The notes beneath the pieces are model-generated. The model ran no database searches. It was given only the letters and a program-made list of their open reading frames with translations, and was not told the DNA's origin. Positions 37,681 to 47,268 of a stretch of DNA of 64,000 nt are shown here, piece after piece. Position 1 is the first letter of the stretch. Every line of letters starts with the position of its first letter. The translations under genes were made by a program, and so were the position numbers. Source of the DNA: Ruminococcus sp. UBA4383 (GTDB lineage Bacteria; Bacillota; Clostridia; Oscillospirales; Ruminococcaceae); assembly GCA_002389995.1 (NCBI GenBank), contig DGRR01000219.1, positions 19,176 to 83,175 of the forward strand. Reading direction: 5' to 3'.

Positions 37681-38345
37681 CTTCTTTTCACCGATAATAA
37701 AAGTCTCAGAAGCTGTAATATTGATGCAACAAGCGAAGTAACATATGTCATAGCCGCAGCCCTTAATACTTTCTGTGCGGCAGGGATTTCGGTAATGTTG
37801 AGAATACATTCGTTTTCAAGCGTTTTCAATGCTCTGTTGCTCGCATTAAATTCCGTGGGGAGCGTTACTATCTGAAAAACAACTACCGCACCGAACATAA
37901 TTATACCTGCATATGCAAGCTGAGGGAATGAATTGAAGAAAAATACTCCCGCAAGAAAGACCCAGTACCATAACATAGAGCAGATATTCGTCACAGGGAC
38001 AAGTTTGCTCCTGATTAAAATAGGCAGATAATTTTCGGAATGCTGACAAACATGACCGCATTCATGGGCAGCCACTCCGATAGCGGCTATACTTGATTTT
38101 CCGTATACTGATTCGGAAAGTCTCACTGTATTTGTGCGTGGGTCATAATGGTCTGTAAGTTCACCGCCCACACGTTCGATATTCACATCATAGAGACCAT
38201 TGCTGTCGAGGATTCTTCTTGCGACCTGTTCAGCGGTCATGCCTCCTGAACTCTGTACCTTTGAATACTCTCTGAATGTGCTTTTAACATTCAATGATGC
38301 TATTATGGGAAGAACTATTATAAGAATAAGAAGCAGAATATCCAT
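37677..38345 (-). CDS. zinc-dependent membrane metallopeptidase (YugP family)
   Basis: 222 residues. N-terminal membrane segment, then HECGH in GVAAHECGHVCQH as the zinc motif, followed by two or three membrane segments. YugP proteins are often inserted between fmt and rsmB in Firmicutes, as here. Substrate is unknown. Confidence 0.9.
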   Translation of the reverse strand: MDILLLILIIVLPIIASLNVKSTFREYSKVQSSGGMTAEQVARRILDSNGLYDVNIERVGGELTDHYDPRTNTVRLSESVYGKSSIAAIGVAAHECGHVCQHSENYLPILIRSKLVPVTNICSMLWYWVFLAGVFFFNSFPQLAYAGIIMFGAVVVFQIVTLPTEFNASNRALKTLENECILNITEIPAAQKVLRAAAMTYVTSLVASILQLLRLLLSVKRR

Positions 38346-38356
38346 ATTATCCTCCT

Positions 38357-39280
38357 TTATCCGAGCTTTTCACCTTTTGTTAATTTTTTTCCTCTGAGGA
38401 AATCATCAGTTTTCATACGTTTTTTGCCTTCGGGCTGAACTTCCGTGAAAACTACGGATTTTCCGTCACCGCAGGCGACTGCAAATTTTTTTTCATCTGA
38501 AACTGTACCTGTTTCTCCGCTTATGTCAGAAACTTCACTGCGGAATATTTTGATTCTTTTTCCGTCAAGCAGAGTGAATCCTGTCACGCCTCTTATGATA
38601 TTATGGACTTCCTGAGCTGATTTAGTAAAATCGAGTGCAGACATTTCCTTTTTTATCATGGGGGAATAGCATGAAAGGCTGTCGTCCTGTTTTTCGGGGC
38701 TTAGAGTATTATTTTCAACGGCATCAAGAGTTTCTTTCAGAACTTCCCCGCCCATTACGGAAAGTCTTGCATAGAGTTCCTCATAGGTTTCGTTTTTGTC
38801 TATGGGAGTAGATTTTTTAATCAGCATATCTCCCGTATCAAGACCTTCTGACATCTGCATTGAAGTAACACCTGTTTCATTTTCACCGTTGAGGATAACC
38901 CAGTTTATTGGGGCTGCGCCTCTGTATTTCGGCAGAAGTGAAGCGTGGATATTTATACAGCCGTATCGTGGCAGTTCAAGAATTTCTTTCGGGAGTATCT
39001 GACCATATGCTGTCACGACTATCAAATCAGGGGAAATATCTTTAAGAATTTTCATTGAATTTTCGGCATCATCGCCTTTTTTCAGGGAAAGCGGCTGATA
39101 AACCTTATAGCCGTATTCAAGAGCCGCAGACTTTACGGCAGTCGGGACGAGCTGATTTCCTCTCCTGCCTCTTGGCTTGTCGGGCTGAGTGAATACTGCT
39201 GCGATTTCGTGACTGCTTTCGGCGAGGACTTTAAGGCATGGTACTGAAAATTCGGGACTTCCCATGAAAACTATTTTCAT
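38357..39280 (-). CDS. fmt: methionyl-tRNA formyltransferase
   Basis: 307 residues. MGSPEFSVPCL, HASLLPKYRGAAPINW (catalytic region), TGVTSMQMSEGLDTGDML and a C-terminal OB domain. It formylates initiator Met-tRNA, whose formyl group is later removed by the adjacent def product. Confidence 0.97.
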   Translation of the reverse strand: MKIVFMGSPEFSVPCLKVLAESSHEIAAVFTQPDKPRGRRGNQLVPTAVKSAALEYGYKVYQPLSLKKGDDAENSMKILKDISPDLIVVTAYGQILPKEILELPRYGCINIHASLLPKYRGAAPINWVILNGENETGVTSMQMSEGLDTGDMLIKKSTPIDKNETYEELYARLSVMGGEVLKETLDAVENNTLSPEKQDDSLSCYSPMIKKEMSALDFTKSAQEVHNIIRGVTGFTLLDGKRIKIFRSEVSDISGETGTVSDEKKFAVACGDGKSVVFTEVQPEGKKRMKTDDFLRGKKLTKGEKLG

Positions 39281-39282
39281 TT

Positions 39283-39744
39283 TCAGCCCTCCTCAGGAAC
39301 GAAAAATTCCTCTACAATTTCAGTAAACACATGACCGTCAAGGTGGTCATTTTCATGACATACGCACTGTGCGCCGAGTCCTGTGAAATCCATTTCAAAC
39401 CAGTTTCCGTTCCTGTCCTGAGCCTTTAAGTGGACGCTCATGGGACGGGTGACATATCCCCATACATCAGGGCATGAAAGGCAGCCTTCCTGAACTCTCT
39501 GTTTGCCCTCTCTTTTTGATACTTCGGGATTTATGACTTCAAAACTGCCTTCTTCGAGGTGCATTATGAAAATTCTTCTGCAAATTCCCACCTGTGGTGC
39601 AGCAAGACCGAGACCCTGAGCCTTGTCAAGTGTCTCATGCATATCATCGAGAAGTATTGCAAGTCTTTCATCGAATTTTTCGACAGGTCTGCATACTTTG
39701 TGTAATGTTTCATCTTTATCTGTTAAAATTTTTCTTAATGCCAT
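39283..39744 (-). CDS. def: peptide deformylase
   Basis: 153 residues with the three metal and active-site motifs GLAAPQVG, EGCLSCP and HENDH. The usual HExxH appears as HENDH with Glu-Asn-Asp, within family variation. It removes the N-formyl group from nascent proteins. The start is ATG 39744 behind AAAGGA; the open frame to 39783 overlaps priA's C-terminal codons. Confidence 0.95.
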   Translation of the reverse strand: MALRKILTDKDETLHKVCRPVEKFDERLAILLDDMHETLDKAQGLGLAAPQVGICRRIFIMHLEEGSFEVINPEVSKREGKQRVQEGCLSCPDVWGYVTRPMSVHLKAQDRNGNWFEMDFTGLGAQCVCHENDHLDGHVFTEIVEEFFVPEEG

Positions 39745-39763
39745 CTGAATTATCCTTTCTATA

Positions 39764-42208
39764 TTATACTCCCACATCGCCATTAATATCAGCGTAAAGA
39801 GAAATTTTATGCATCTCTTTAAGTTTTGCGCCCTGTGTGAGAATATCGCATATAAACCCTCTTATTTCGGGGGTATTCTTGCATTTCACAATTATCCTGT
39901 AACGGAATTTTCCGTTTATTTTTATATACGAACATTTTACAGGTCCTAAAACTCTGACAGGTGTTTTAGGCTGTAACTGTTTTAATTTTGTATTCATCAG
40001 AGACAATACTGCATATGCGCCTTTTTCAACGGCACTGTCATCAGTTCCTGAAAAGCACAGTATGCACATATCGCAGACAGGCGGAAATATAAGTTCACGC
40101 CTTATAGTTATTTCCTCGTTGTAAAAGCCTTCATAGTCCTGCTGTGCGGCAAGTTCCATAACATAATGGTCAGGGATAAAGGTCTGCAATACAGCCCTGC
40201 CTTTTCTGTCGCCTCTGCCGCTTCTGCCGACAACCTGCGTTATGAGGGAAAAAGTCCTCTCATAGCTTCGGAAATCTCCTGCATACAGTGACCTGTCAAC
40301 AGAAAGCACTCCCACAAGCGTTACATTCGGGAAATCAAGACCCTTGCCTATCATCTGAGTACCTATCATTATATCATATTCACCGTTTCTGAAAGCGTTG
40401 AATCCTTTTTCATAGGAATATCTTGAAAATGTGGTATCAGCGTCCATACGCAGAATTTTCGCCTGCGGAAAATACATATTCAGTTCTTCCTCAAGTTTCT
40501 GCGTACCGAATCCCATACTTTTCAATTTTTTTGAACCGCATACGGGGCATTTCTGCACCTTATCGCCTGAATATCCGCAGTAATGGCACATAAGCCTGTT
40601 ATTCTTCTTGTGGTATGTCAATGGTACTGAACAGTTCGGGCAGTATACAGGCTGATAACATTCGCAGCAGCTTATTATTGTATGGTATCCCCGTCTGTTA
40701 AGGAGAAGAATAGTCTGTTCGCCGTTTCGGAGGTTTTCCTGAATTTCATCGACAAGAAAACGGCTGAACTCCGTAGGATTACCCTCCTCACGTTCGATAT
40801 TCATATCAATGACAGCAACTTCGGGGAGGGGATTATTGCCATAGCGGTTTTTCATTTCTATAAGGTTATAGATTTTCTTTTCAGCGAGGTAATAGCTTTC
40901 TATTGACGGGGTGGCAGATGCGAGGACAAGCACGCATTTATGTTTTTTACATCTCTGCTTTGCTATATCGCAGGTAATATATCTTGGGGAACGTTCTGAT
41001 TTATAGGAGCGTTCGCCCTCCTCGTCAATAATAATTATTCCTATATTTGAAAGCGGTGCAAAAATCGAACTTCTTGTTCCGATAACTATATCGGCAATGC
41101 CGTTCTTTATGCGTTTGTATTCATCGAGACGCTGACCGAGTGAAAGCCCGCTGTGAATCACTGCGACCTTATCACCGAAAAGAAGCCTGAAACGGTTCAA
41201 AACCTGCGGAGTGAGTCCTATTTCGGGAATCAGCAGCATAGCTTTTCTGCCGAGTTTTATGGTATCTGCGATTAATTTTTCAAATACGGAAGTTTTTCCG
41301 CTGCCTGTTACACCGTGAAGGAGAAAAACTGACGGGGTTTTACTTTCAACATTTGAAAATATTCTGTCATATGCATTCTGCTGTTCATCTGACAGAATTA
41401 TATCATCTGGGCTGATTCTTTCACCATTGTCATTTCCGACAGTTCGGAATACTTCCACTTCATATTCAACAGCCGCACCTTTTTCAGAAAGTCTTTTGAC
41501 GACTGCATCTGTAACACCGCACATATATGCCGCCTCACTGACGGAAACAGCATCATTTTCAGCAAGAAAGTCCGCAACGGATTTTTGTTTCGGTGTAAGG
41601 CTGAAATTTTCGGGTGAAGACAAATATTCATCGGAAAGCCTTATCATTTTCACAGTTGCATCTGAGACAGCCTGACGGAAAATATTATCAGATTTCAGTG
41701 CGCCTGCGTCACAAAGTTCATCAATAAATTTCCTGCCGTTCTCTGATATAAAATCCTCTGCTTTATCGTTTAATTCCTTGTCATCAGCCGACTTTAATTT
41801 TTCAAGGAGTGCAGATGCATCTGCTGACAGCACGGAATTATTTCTGAATTTTTTTACAAGAGTGAAATTTTCCTTTACTTTCACGCTCATAGCGGGTGGG
41901 AGCATGATTTTTACCGCATCAAAATATGTGCAGAATGTATGCTCTCTCAGATATAATGCGAGTTCAAGAAGTTCATCAGATATTACAGGTTCTCTGTCGA
42001 TAAGGTCATTTATTGGTTTAAGCGGATTGCCGCTGCCCTCTGATATGCCCATAACAACGCCTATACGCCTTGTATTTCCCCTGCCGAACGGCACAAGCAC
42101 ACGGCAGCCGCATTTCACGGGCATATTTTCGGGTATCGAATAGCTGAACAGTTTATCAAAGGAATATGCTGTTCCGCTGACGGCAATCTGTGCGGTTAAT
42201 TCATTCAA
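39764..42208 (-). CDS. priA: primosomal helicase PriA
   Basis: 814 residues. DNA-binding N-terminus, Walker A GVTGSGKTSVFEKL, helicase box II DEEG, ATPSIES, and two zinc-binding Cys clusters (CCECYQPVYCPNC, CHYCG, CPVCG). PriA restarts stalled replication forks by loading DnaB. Odd point: box II is normally DEEH; here the His is Gly (GGC codon). The start is TTG 42208; the nearby ATG is out of frame and stops at once. It overlaps the rpoZ stop. Confidence 0.95.
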   Translation of the reverse strand: MNELTAQIAVSGTAYSFDKLFSYSIPENMPVKCGCRVLVPFGRGNTRRIGVVMGISEGSGNPLKPINDLIDREPVISDELLELALYLREHTFCTYFDAVKIMLPPAMSVKVKENFTLVKKFRNNSVLSADASALLEKLKSADDKELNDKAEDFISENGRKFIDELCDAGALKSDNIFRQAVSDATVKMIRLSDEYLSSPENFSLTPKQKSVADFLAENDAVSVSEAAYMCGVTDAVVKRLSEKGAAVEYEVEVFRTVGNDNGERISPDDIILSDEQQNAYDRIFSNVESKTPSVFLLHGVTGSGKTSVFEKLIADTIKLGRKAMLLIPEIGLTPQVLNRFRLLFGDKVAVIHSGLSLGQRLDEYKRIKNGIADIVIGTRSSIFAPLSNIGIIIIDEEGERSYKSERSPRYITCDIAKQRCKKHKCVLVLASATPSIESYYLAEKKIYNLIEMKNRYGNNPLPEVAVIDMNIEREEGNPTEFSRFLVDEIQENLRNGEQTILLLNRRGYHTIISCCECYQPVYCPNCSVPLTYHKKNNRLMCHYCGYSGDKVQKCPVCGSKKLKSMGFGTQKLEEELNMYFPQAKILRMDADTTFSRYSYEKGFNAFRNGEYDIMIGTQMIGKGLDFPNVTLVGVLSVDRSLYAGDFRSYERTFSLITQVVGRSGRGDRKGRAVLQTFIPDHYVMELAAQQDYEGFYNEEITIRRELIFPPVCDMCILCFSGTDDSAVEKGAYAVLSLMNTKLKQLQPKTPVRVLGPVKCSYIKINGKFRYRIIVKCKNTPEIRGFICDILTQGAKLKEMHKISLYADINGDVGV

Positions 42209-42398
42209 GAGTGTTTACTATCTTGTATTTTCCGCTTGCGAGTTCTTCGACAGCGGTTTTGACGGGTTTTTCTTCAAGGGTTTCTCCCTTTTCGTAGAGT
42301 TCGTCTGCGATTTCCCTTGCTCTTTTAGCGACTGCTATTACAAGGGAATAACAACTTTCGTTTTTGGAAATTATCTGATTTACTGCTGGTCTGAGCAT
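42201..42398 (-). CDS. rpoZ: RNA polymerase omega subunit
   Basis: 65 residues, MLRPAVNQIISKNESCYSLVIAVAKRAREIA, the conserved omega core that clamps beta-prime. Slightly short in the C-terminus, as in other Clostridia. It lies between gmk and priA, the Firmicutes order. Confidence 0.92.
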   Translation of the reverse strand: MLRPAVNQIISKNESCYSLVIAVAKRAREIADELYEKGETLEEKPVKTAVEELASGKYKIVNTLE

Positions 42399-42416
42399 AA
42401 TAAAAACACCTCTTAA

Positions 42417-43022
42417 TTATTTTTTATCAAGAATTTCACCGATAAGCTCGTGTGAATTTTCTGCTTTAAGTTTTTCTGCTGACATAACGAGGAAAAAATC
42501 CTTAACAGCATCTTCAAGGGCATCATTTATGATTATATAGTCATATTTTATTGATGCGGCTATTTCGCCTGCGGCTTTTTCTATACGCTGTTCAATTACA
42601 TCATCTGATTCTGTACCTCTTTTGTGGAGTCTCCTGCGGAGTTCATTTATTGACGGCGGAGCTATGAATATCATGAGTGCATCGGGGCGTTTTGCCTTTA
42701 CTTTCATAGCACCCTCAACTTCTATTTCGAGGATAACGTTTATACCCTTTTCGAGGTAGGGGTCAACCTCTGAGAGAAGTGTACCGTAATAATGGTCGCA
42801 GTAGCCTGCATATTCAAGAAATTCGCTCCTCTGGATTTTTTCTTCAAACTCATCATTTGAGATAAAGTAATAGGTTACGCCTTCTTTATCTTCGGGGCGG
42901 GGGCTTCTTGTGGTTGCGGATATTGAACAGCGGTAATTTTTATCCTTTGTTATTTCCGCAAGCATAGTACCTTTTCCGCAGCCTGACGGAGCGGAAAACA
43001 CGATTAATTTTCCTTTATTCAT
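42417..43022 (-). CDS. gmk: guanylate kinase
   Basis: 201 residues. P-loop [30 protein letters not shown] (GMP binding) and [12 protein letters not shown]. Converts GMP to GDP, after guaB. ATG 43022 overlaps the last codons of remA; a start at 43040 is possible but falls on a non-conserved extension within remA. Confidence 0.96.
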   Translation of the reverse strand: MNKGKLIVFSAPSGCGKGTMLAEITKDKNYRCSISATTRSPRPEDKEGVTYYFISNDEFEEKIQRSEFLEYAGYCDHYYGTLLSEVDPYLEKGINVILEIEVEGAMKVKAKRPDALMIFIAPPSINELRRRLHKRGTESDDVIEQRIEKAAGEIAASIKYDYIIINDALEDAVKDFFLVMSAEKLKAENSHELIGEILDKK

Positions 43023-43266
43023 TATTTTCTGCACCTCCATTGATTCGTGCGGCGAGAGTTTCCGTTATCAGGGAGGACAGCACGACATGACCGCTGTCCA
43101 TGATGATGACGGCTCTTGTTTTTCTTCCGTAAGTGGCATCTATGGCACGTCCGCTGTCCTTAGCCTCCTGAATGATTCTTTTTATGGGGGCTGAATCGGG
43201 ACTTACTATTGTGACTATCCGTGAGACAGCTACCATATTGCCATAGCCTATATTGATAAGTTTCAT
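43015..43266 (-). CDS. remA: RemA-like DNA-binding regulator (DUF370)
   Basis: 83 residues, [47 protein letters not shown], the standard RemA fold. In B. subtilis RemA activates biofilm matrix genes; in other Firmicutes the role is open. Position between yicC and gmk is conserved. Confidence 0.93.
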   Translation of the reverse strand: MKLINIGYGNMVAVSRIVTIVSPDSAPIKRIIQEAKDSGRAIDATYGRKTRAVIIMDSGHVVLSSLITETLAARINGGAENNE

Positions 43267-43273
43267 AGTTCAC

Positions 43274-44170
43274 CTACTCAATATTCTGTATCTGCTCTCT
43301 TATTTTTTCGATTTCGGCTTTCATATCGACAACGATTTTTGTGATATTTATATCCTGAGCCTTTGAGCCTATTGTATTTACTTCACGGTTCATTTCCTGA
43401 ACGATGAAATCGAGTTTTCTTCCGACAGCCTCATCATGTTCAAGCATTTCGCACATCTGGGAGATATGGCTTCTGAGGCGGACAGTTTCCTCATCGACGG
43501 CTATTTTTTCGGCAAATACAGCGGCTTCGGTAAGTATTCTCTGCTGGTCAATGCTTTTGCTTTCGAGGATTTCGGAGAGTTTCTGATAGAGTCTGTTTCT
43601 GTAATTTTCGACTGTTTTCGGGGAAATCTCCTCAACTTTTGCGACCATAGAGAGTATAAGCTGTGATTTTGAGAGAACGTCCTCTTTAAGTTTTTCGCCT
43701 TCTTTTTCTCTCATGGAGACAAATTTTTCGAGTGCCTCGGAGGAGACCTGAGAAATATCGTTCCATACCTGTTCTTCGTTGTCGGGGGTTTTCTGGACAT
43801 TGAAGATATCGGGGAGTTTTATAAGTTTTGAGAGAGTGAGGTCATCGCTGAGTCCGAACTCCTCGGATATACTGCGGAGGGCTTTTATATAGCCTTCTGC
43901 GGCGGCTTTATTTATAGCTATTGTGGTATCCTTGTTTTCGATATTGTTTATTGTGACAGAAATCTCGACTTTTCCTCTTGTTATACCTGTTTTAAGCTGT
44001 GCTTTCAGTTTTTCGTCGATATAGCTGTATGCTCTTGGTATTCTTGAAGAATACTCATAATAGCGGTGATTCACGGAACGTATTTCGACAAGGATATCCC
44101 TGCCGTTTATAATTTTCTGCGCCCGTCCGTATCCTGTCATACTTTTAAGCACATAATCGCCTGCTTTCAT
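43274..44170 (-). CDS. YicC family endoribonuclease
   Basis: 298 residues. The N-terminal SMTGYGRA and SVNHRYYEYSSRIP and the C-terminal EMNREVNTIGSKAQDINI are the YicC signatures. YicC proteins cleave RNA endonucleolytically in E. coli. The real start is unclear: the ATG at 44170 has no good Shine-Dalgarno site, and an in-frame GTG at 44152 (six codons later) is equally possible. First gene of the 13.7-kb block that ends in spoVM. Confidence 0.92.
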   Translation of the reverse strand: MKAGDYVLKSMTGYGRAQKIINGRDILVEIRSVNHRYYEYSSRIPRAYSYIDEKLKAQLKTGITRGKVEISVTINNIENKDTTIAINKAAAEGYIKALRSISEEFGLSDDLTLSKLIKLPDIFNVQKTPDNEEQVWNDISQVSSEALEKFVSMREKEGEKLKEDVLSKSQLILSMVAKVEEISPKTVENYRNRLYQKLSEILESKSIDQQRILTEAAVFAEKIAVDEETVRLRSHISQMCEMLEHDEAVGRKLDFIVQEMNREVNTIGSKAQDINITKIVVDMKAEIEKIREQIQNIE

Positions 44171-44201
44171 TTAATTTTACGCATAAATATACTATTATAT
44201 T

Positions 44202-44231
44202 ATTATAACACGCAAATCCAAAAAATGCAAG
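44202..44231 (-). promoter_or_regulatory. promoter of the yicC block
   Basis: Minus strand TTGCAT (44231-44226), 18-bp spacer, TATAAT (44207-44202) with an upstream TG (extended -10). Confidence 0.75.
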
Positions 44232-44242
44232 CGTTTTGACTA

Positions 44243-44277
44243 AAAAAACGGTCTCCGAACCGAAGTTCGGAAACCGC
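44243..44277 (-). terminator. strong terminator of the GH48 gene
   Basis: 12-bp stem CGGTCTCCGAAC (44250-44261) / GTTCGGAAACCG (44266-44277) with one G-U and one C-A position and a 4-base loop, followed by seven T on the minus strand. Confidence 0.92.
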
Positions 44278-44295
44278 TGAATGAACATCATTAAA

Positions 44296-46773
44296 TTACT
44301 TTAACTGATCAGATGTAATCGGGAAATCAGCCTGCTTGATAACGCCTGCATCAACGAGCTGAACACCTGCTGCGTCCTGACCTGTAATACCATTACCTCT
44401 GTCAACGCAGTCGCCTCTGTCTTTACCTTCATCGGTAAGACCATACTTGCCCTGATTAGCAAGGTGCTGGAGAATAGCAACAGTATCAGAGATAGTAACC
44501 TTATTGTCAACGTTAGCATCACCGAGGAGTATAGAAGGTGTAGGACCATCTTCAAAAGGAAGAACCTCAGGATAGAGAAGTGCCATAGTACCTGTTGTGA
44601 TGAGAGCATCACCCATATGCCAGAATCTGTGGAGCTTGTAGTAGTAATCATCTGTTTTGCCTGTTGCATCGTAAACAGCCTTACAAGCCTGATACATTTC
44701 ATCATCAGCATATTTCTGACGGATAGAGCTGAATGTATTCTTTGTGCTGCCGTCGAGAGGTGAACCGTCGGGCATAGTTCCCTTATAGTCAGCAGGAATA
44801 TAAACTTCCTGCTCGAATACTCTCTTGAGTGAACCGTTGTGGTCTTCATAAGCGATACCGATATCGTCACGGGCTGTATTCCACTGAGCAGTCATGAGCT
44901 TGTTAGCGAGGAGGAGACCCTGACCTGCGAGGTCGGTAGGAGCTGTCTTGCCGTTACCAACGTCTGCGCTTACCTTGTTAGCAGCTGCATAGTAGATAAG
45001 AGTATTACAGAGTGAAGATACACAACCGATATCTCCCTGACCGTAACCTGTGATTTTGCAGGTAAGACCGCTGTTAGCATCGGGATTGTAAGTTGTATTT
45101 GCGTCCCAGCTTGCAGGCTGTCCTGACCAGTCGAGGTTTGAAGGAATAGCATAAGCCATTGTTGTGCCGTCTTCTGTTGTATAATCGAACTTAGTATTTT
45201 CGATGAACCAGCCAACCCATCTTGAGATGAGAGTTTCGAGAGCTTCTTCGAGTGAGAGACCGCCGAACTTCATGCCGCCTGTTGCATCGCCGTTTGTCTT
45301 TACATAGTAGTAAAGTTCTGCGAGACGCTGCATTGACCATACCTGGTTACCAATCCAGTGGTTTGAACCGGGGTCAGCATATACAGGGTGTTCAACGTAA
45401 ATCATATCATAGAACTTAGCTTCGCTTGCGTCATACTTTTCATACTTACCGTTCTTGGAGTTTGTACAACCGCCTGCGAAAGGACCGTCAGCAGACTGAA
45501 GCCAGAGGTAAAATTCAATCTGTCTCTGGAGTGACTTCTCATAGTCTTTCTTAGCCTGTTCGCCTGTCTTCATGCCTGCGCTGATAGCTGAATCATAAGC
45601 AAGAGCATAAGCAGCGAGGGGGTTCTGATAGAACTGATGTGAATGTGAGCAGCCGATCTGCCATGCCCAGTCATACTTGCCGCCGTAGAATGTCTCCAAA
45701 GCTCCGCCCCATGATGTATACCATGACATGAGGAAGTGCTGTGATTCAAGACCTGCGGACTGTGAATCAATGTTCTGGCAGCCGATAGCCTTATAATATT
45801 TATCAAACATATCGTTACGGCACTGGTCACCCATTTTACCTGCGAGGGCTGAAAGGTCACCTGTGTTGAGTCCGTAGTTGTTTGCAAAGTAGATAGCCTG
45901 AATTGCACGGTCTTCAGCGTCGGGAGCGTTTGTGAAAGCATACTGCTCGGGAACCTGATTAACACCGTTGAAGATAGCCTTGATACCGCTGTGTGTATCT
46001 CCGCCTGTCATACCGTATTTGAGTTCTTCAAGACAAGGCTGGGGAACTGTCTCGAAACAGGATTCCTCCTCACCTCTCTGGAATGTATTGATGAATGTGA
46101 ACTTGCCGTTGCCACCGCCGAAGCCATACCAGTCATCAACGTCTGCGAGCCAGTGCATGAGGTAGTAACCCTTGTCGTCGCCGTAAGCACTCTTCATGTC
46201 GTTATAAAGCGGGTTATAAGCGTCAACACCGTTCTGCTTTGAAGGATAGAGTGAAGGATCCTTTTCCTCAGTAGCTGTATCAGCTTTAAGTCTGTCCTGT
46301 TTCCAGATGCTCTGGTAGTCAACGCTGTTTGCACCGTAAGCATTTACAGACCAGCCGGGAATCATAGCTTCGAGAGTTTTCCAACCCTTCTGGAGGTCGC
46401 CTGTGCTGCCTTCGATGATACCCTTATCAGCGAGAACATCGTGCATAGCGGTAATCCATGCGATGTAAGACATAGCCTCGGAAGTTGTCTCGTGACCGTA
46501 GTCAGGAGCTTCAACACAGAGAGTCTCAACGCAGTGGTAAGGAATACCGAATGAATCTCCGCCGTTGTTAGCGGGTGCGAGATAACCGTTCTTCTGACCG
46601 TTAGTGATAACGTCATCATAGAGTGAAGCGAACATTTTTGCGTAGCTTTCGTTAGCACCATTTTCTGTTGCATATTCGTTGGCAGCAGAAGCAAAAGCGG
46701 GAACCATTGCTGATGCTGTCATTGCAGCAGAAAGAATACCTGCAACTAAAGCCTTGTTCTTTTTGCTTATCAT
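44296..46773 (-). CDS. cellulosomal GH48 cellobiohydrolase with dockerin
   Basis: 825 residues, secreted. Signal peptide 1-30 (ending FASA). GH48 catalytic (alpha/alpha)6 barrel ~35-745, with the PDYGHETTSEAMSY active segment (general acid Glu99 by analogy with Glu55 of Cel48F) and WQIGCSHSHQFYQNPLAAYA. The C-terminal ~70 residues are a type I dockerin with DANVDNKVTISD and GNGITGQDAAG loops. GH48 enzymes release cellobiose from the reducing end of cellulose and are the most abundant cellulosomal exocellulase; R. flavefaciens Cel48A is the likely orthologue. Monocistronic with a perfect promoter and long leader. Confidence 0.96.
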   Translation of the reverse strand: MISKKNKALVAGILSAAMTASAMVPAFASAANEYATENGANESYAKMFASLYDDVITNGQKNGYLAPANNGGDSFGIPYHCVETLCVEAPDYGHETTSEAMSYIAWITAMHDVLADKGIIEGSTGDLQKGWKTLEAMIPGWSVNAYGANSVDYQSIWKQDRLKADTATEEKDPSLYPSKQNGVDAYNPLYNDMKSAYGDDKGYYLMHWLADVDDWYGFGGGNGKFTFINTFQRGEEESCFETVPQPCLEELKYGMTGGDTHSGIKAIFNGVNQVPEQYAFTNAPDAEDRAIQAIYFANNYGLNTGDLSALAGKMGDQCRNDMFDKYYKAIGCQNIDSQSAGLESQHFLMSWYTSWGGALETFYGGKYDWAWQIGCSHSHQFYQNPLAAYALAYDSAISAGMKTGEQAKKDYEKSLQRQIEFYLWLQSADGPFAGGCTNSKNGKYEKYDASEAKFYDMIYVEHPVYADPGSNHWIGNQVWSMQRLAELYYYVKTNGDATGGMKFGGLSLEEALETLISRWVGWFIENTKFDYTTEDGTTMAYAIPSNLDWSGQPASWDANTTYNPDANSGLTCKITGYGQGDIGCVSSLCNTLIYYAAANKVSADVGNGKTAPTDLAGQGLLLANKLMTAQWNTARDDIGIAYEDHNGSLKRVFEQEVYIPADYKGTMPDGSPLDGSTKNTFSSIRQKYADDEMYQACKAVYDATGKTDDYYYKLHRFWHMGDALITTGTMALLYPEVLPFEDGPTPSILLGDANVDNKVTISDTVAILQHLANQGKYGLTDEGKDRGDCVDRGNGITGQDAAGVQLVDAGVIKQADFPITSDQLK

Positions 46774-46906
46774 AATTTTTTACCCCTCTCAGTAAAATTT
46801 TGATGAAATATTTCTAATCCCTTAAAAAAGGGAAACGTATACGAAAATACTTCAATGCATATCAGCACAGAACTGACACACAAATTTCAAACTATTTTCA
46901 AGAAAT

Positions 46907-46935
46907 ATTATAGTCCAATTTTTTATTTCTGTCAA
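46907..46935 (-). promoter_or_regulatory. consensus promoter of the GH48 gene
   Basis: Minus strand TTGACA (46935-46930), 17-bp spacer, TATAAT (46912-46907); both hexamers are perfect, fitting a very highly expressed exocellulase. Confidence 0.88.
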
Positions 46936-47170
46936 CAGTTTATTGATTTTTAGTTTTTTGAACTAAAAACTTTGGTACAATGCACACATAAGAGATATTG
47001 TTTTTGTATATTTTGTCCATTCAAAAAGATATAGGAAATTACTATTTATTAACGTTAAATTAACGAATAAAAATATTTAATATTATACGGCAAAATTCAT
47101 TACTTTCACAATATTCTTTCACAAATCCTACACAGCATTACAATACAATTAATAAATAAGGCGGACGTGA

Positions 47171-47198
47171 ATTAACAATTTATACATATTTTGTTAAT
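47171..47198 (+). promoter_or_regulatory. inverted repeat (candidate operator) before the ABC/GldG cluster
   Basis: ATTAACAA (47171-47178) and TTGTTAAT (47191-47198) form a perfect dyad with 12-bp spacer. The right arm overlaps a possible -35 TTGTTA (47191-47196), with TTATAG 17 bp further at 47214-47219. Confidence 0.5.
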
Positions 47199-47268
47199 AT
47201 TGCGTTCATATTATTATAGCATAATAAAAACGTCCAACTTATTAAATGTATTATGAAAGGAGAAACTC

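Larger units (their letters stand above)
46774..47268. other. 495-bp AT-rich intergenic region between divergent GH48 and ABC genes
   Basis: No gene. Contents: the GH48 promoter (46907-46935) and ~125-base leader; in that leader a CCCTT/AAGGG hairpin at 46819-46832 and the 8-bp palindrome CGTATACG at 46836-46843; a perfect 10-bp palindrome TTAACGTTAA at 47049-47058; an 8-bp-arm dyad at 47171-47198 near the ABC promoter. The size and number of dyads suggest regulated control on both sides. Confidence 0.6.

Noticed and set aside
44250..44277. CGAAC-N4-GTTCG resembles a Firmicutes LexA (SOS) box
   Set aside because: It is the inner part of a perfect terminator hairpin downstream of the GH48 gene, not in a promoter.
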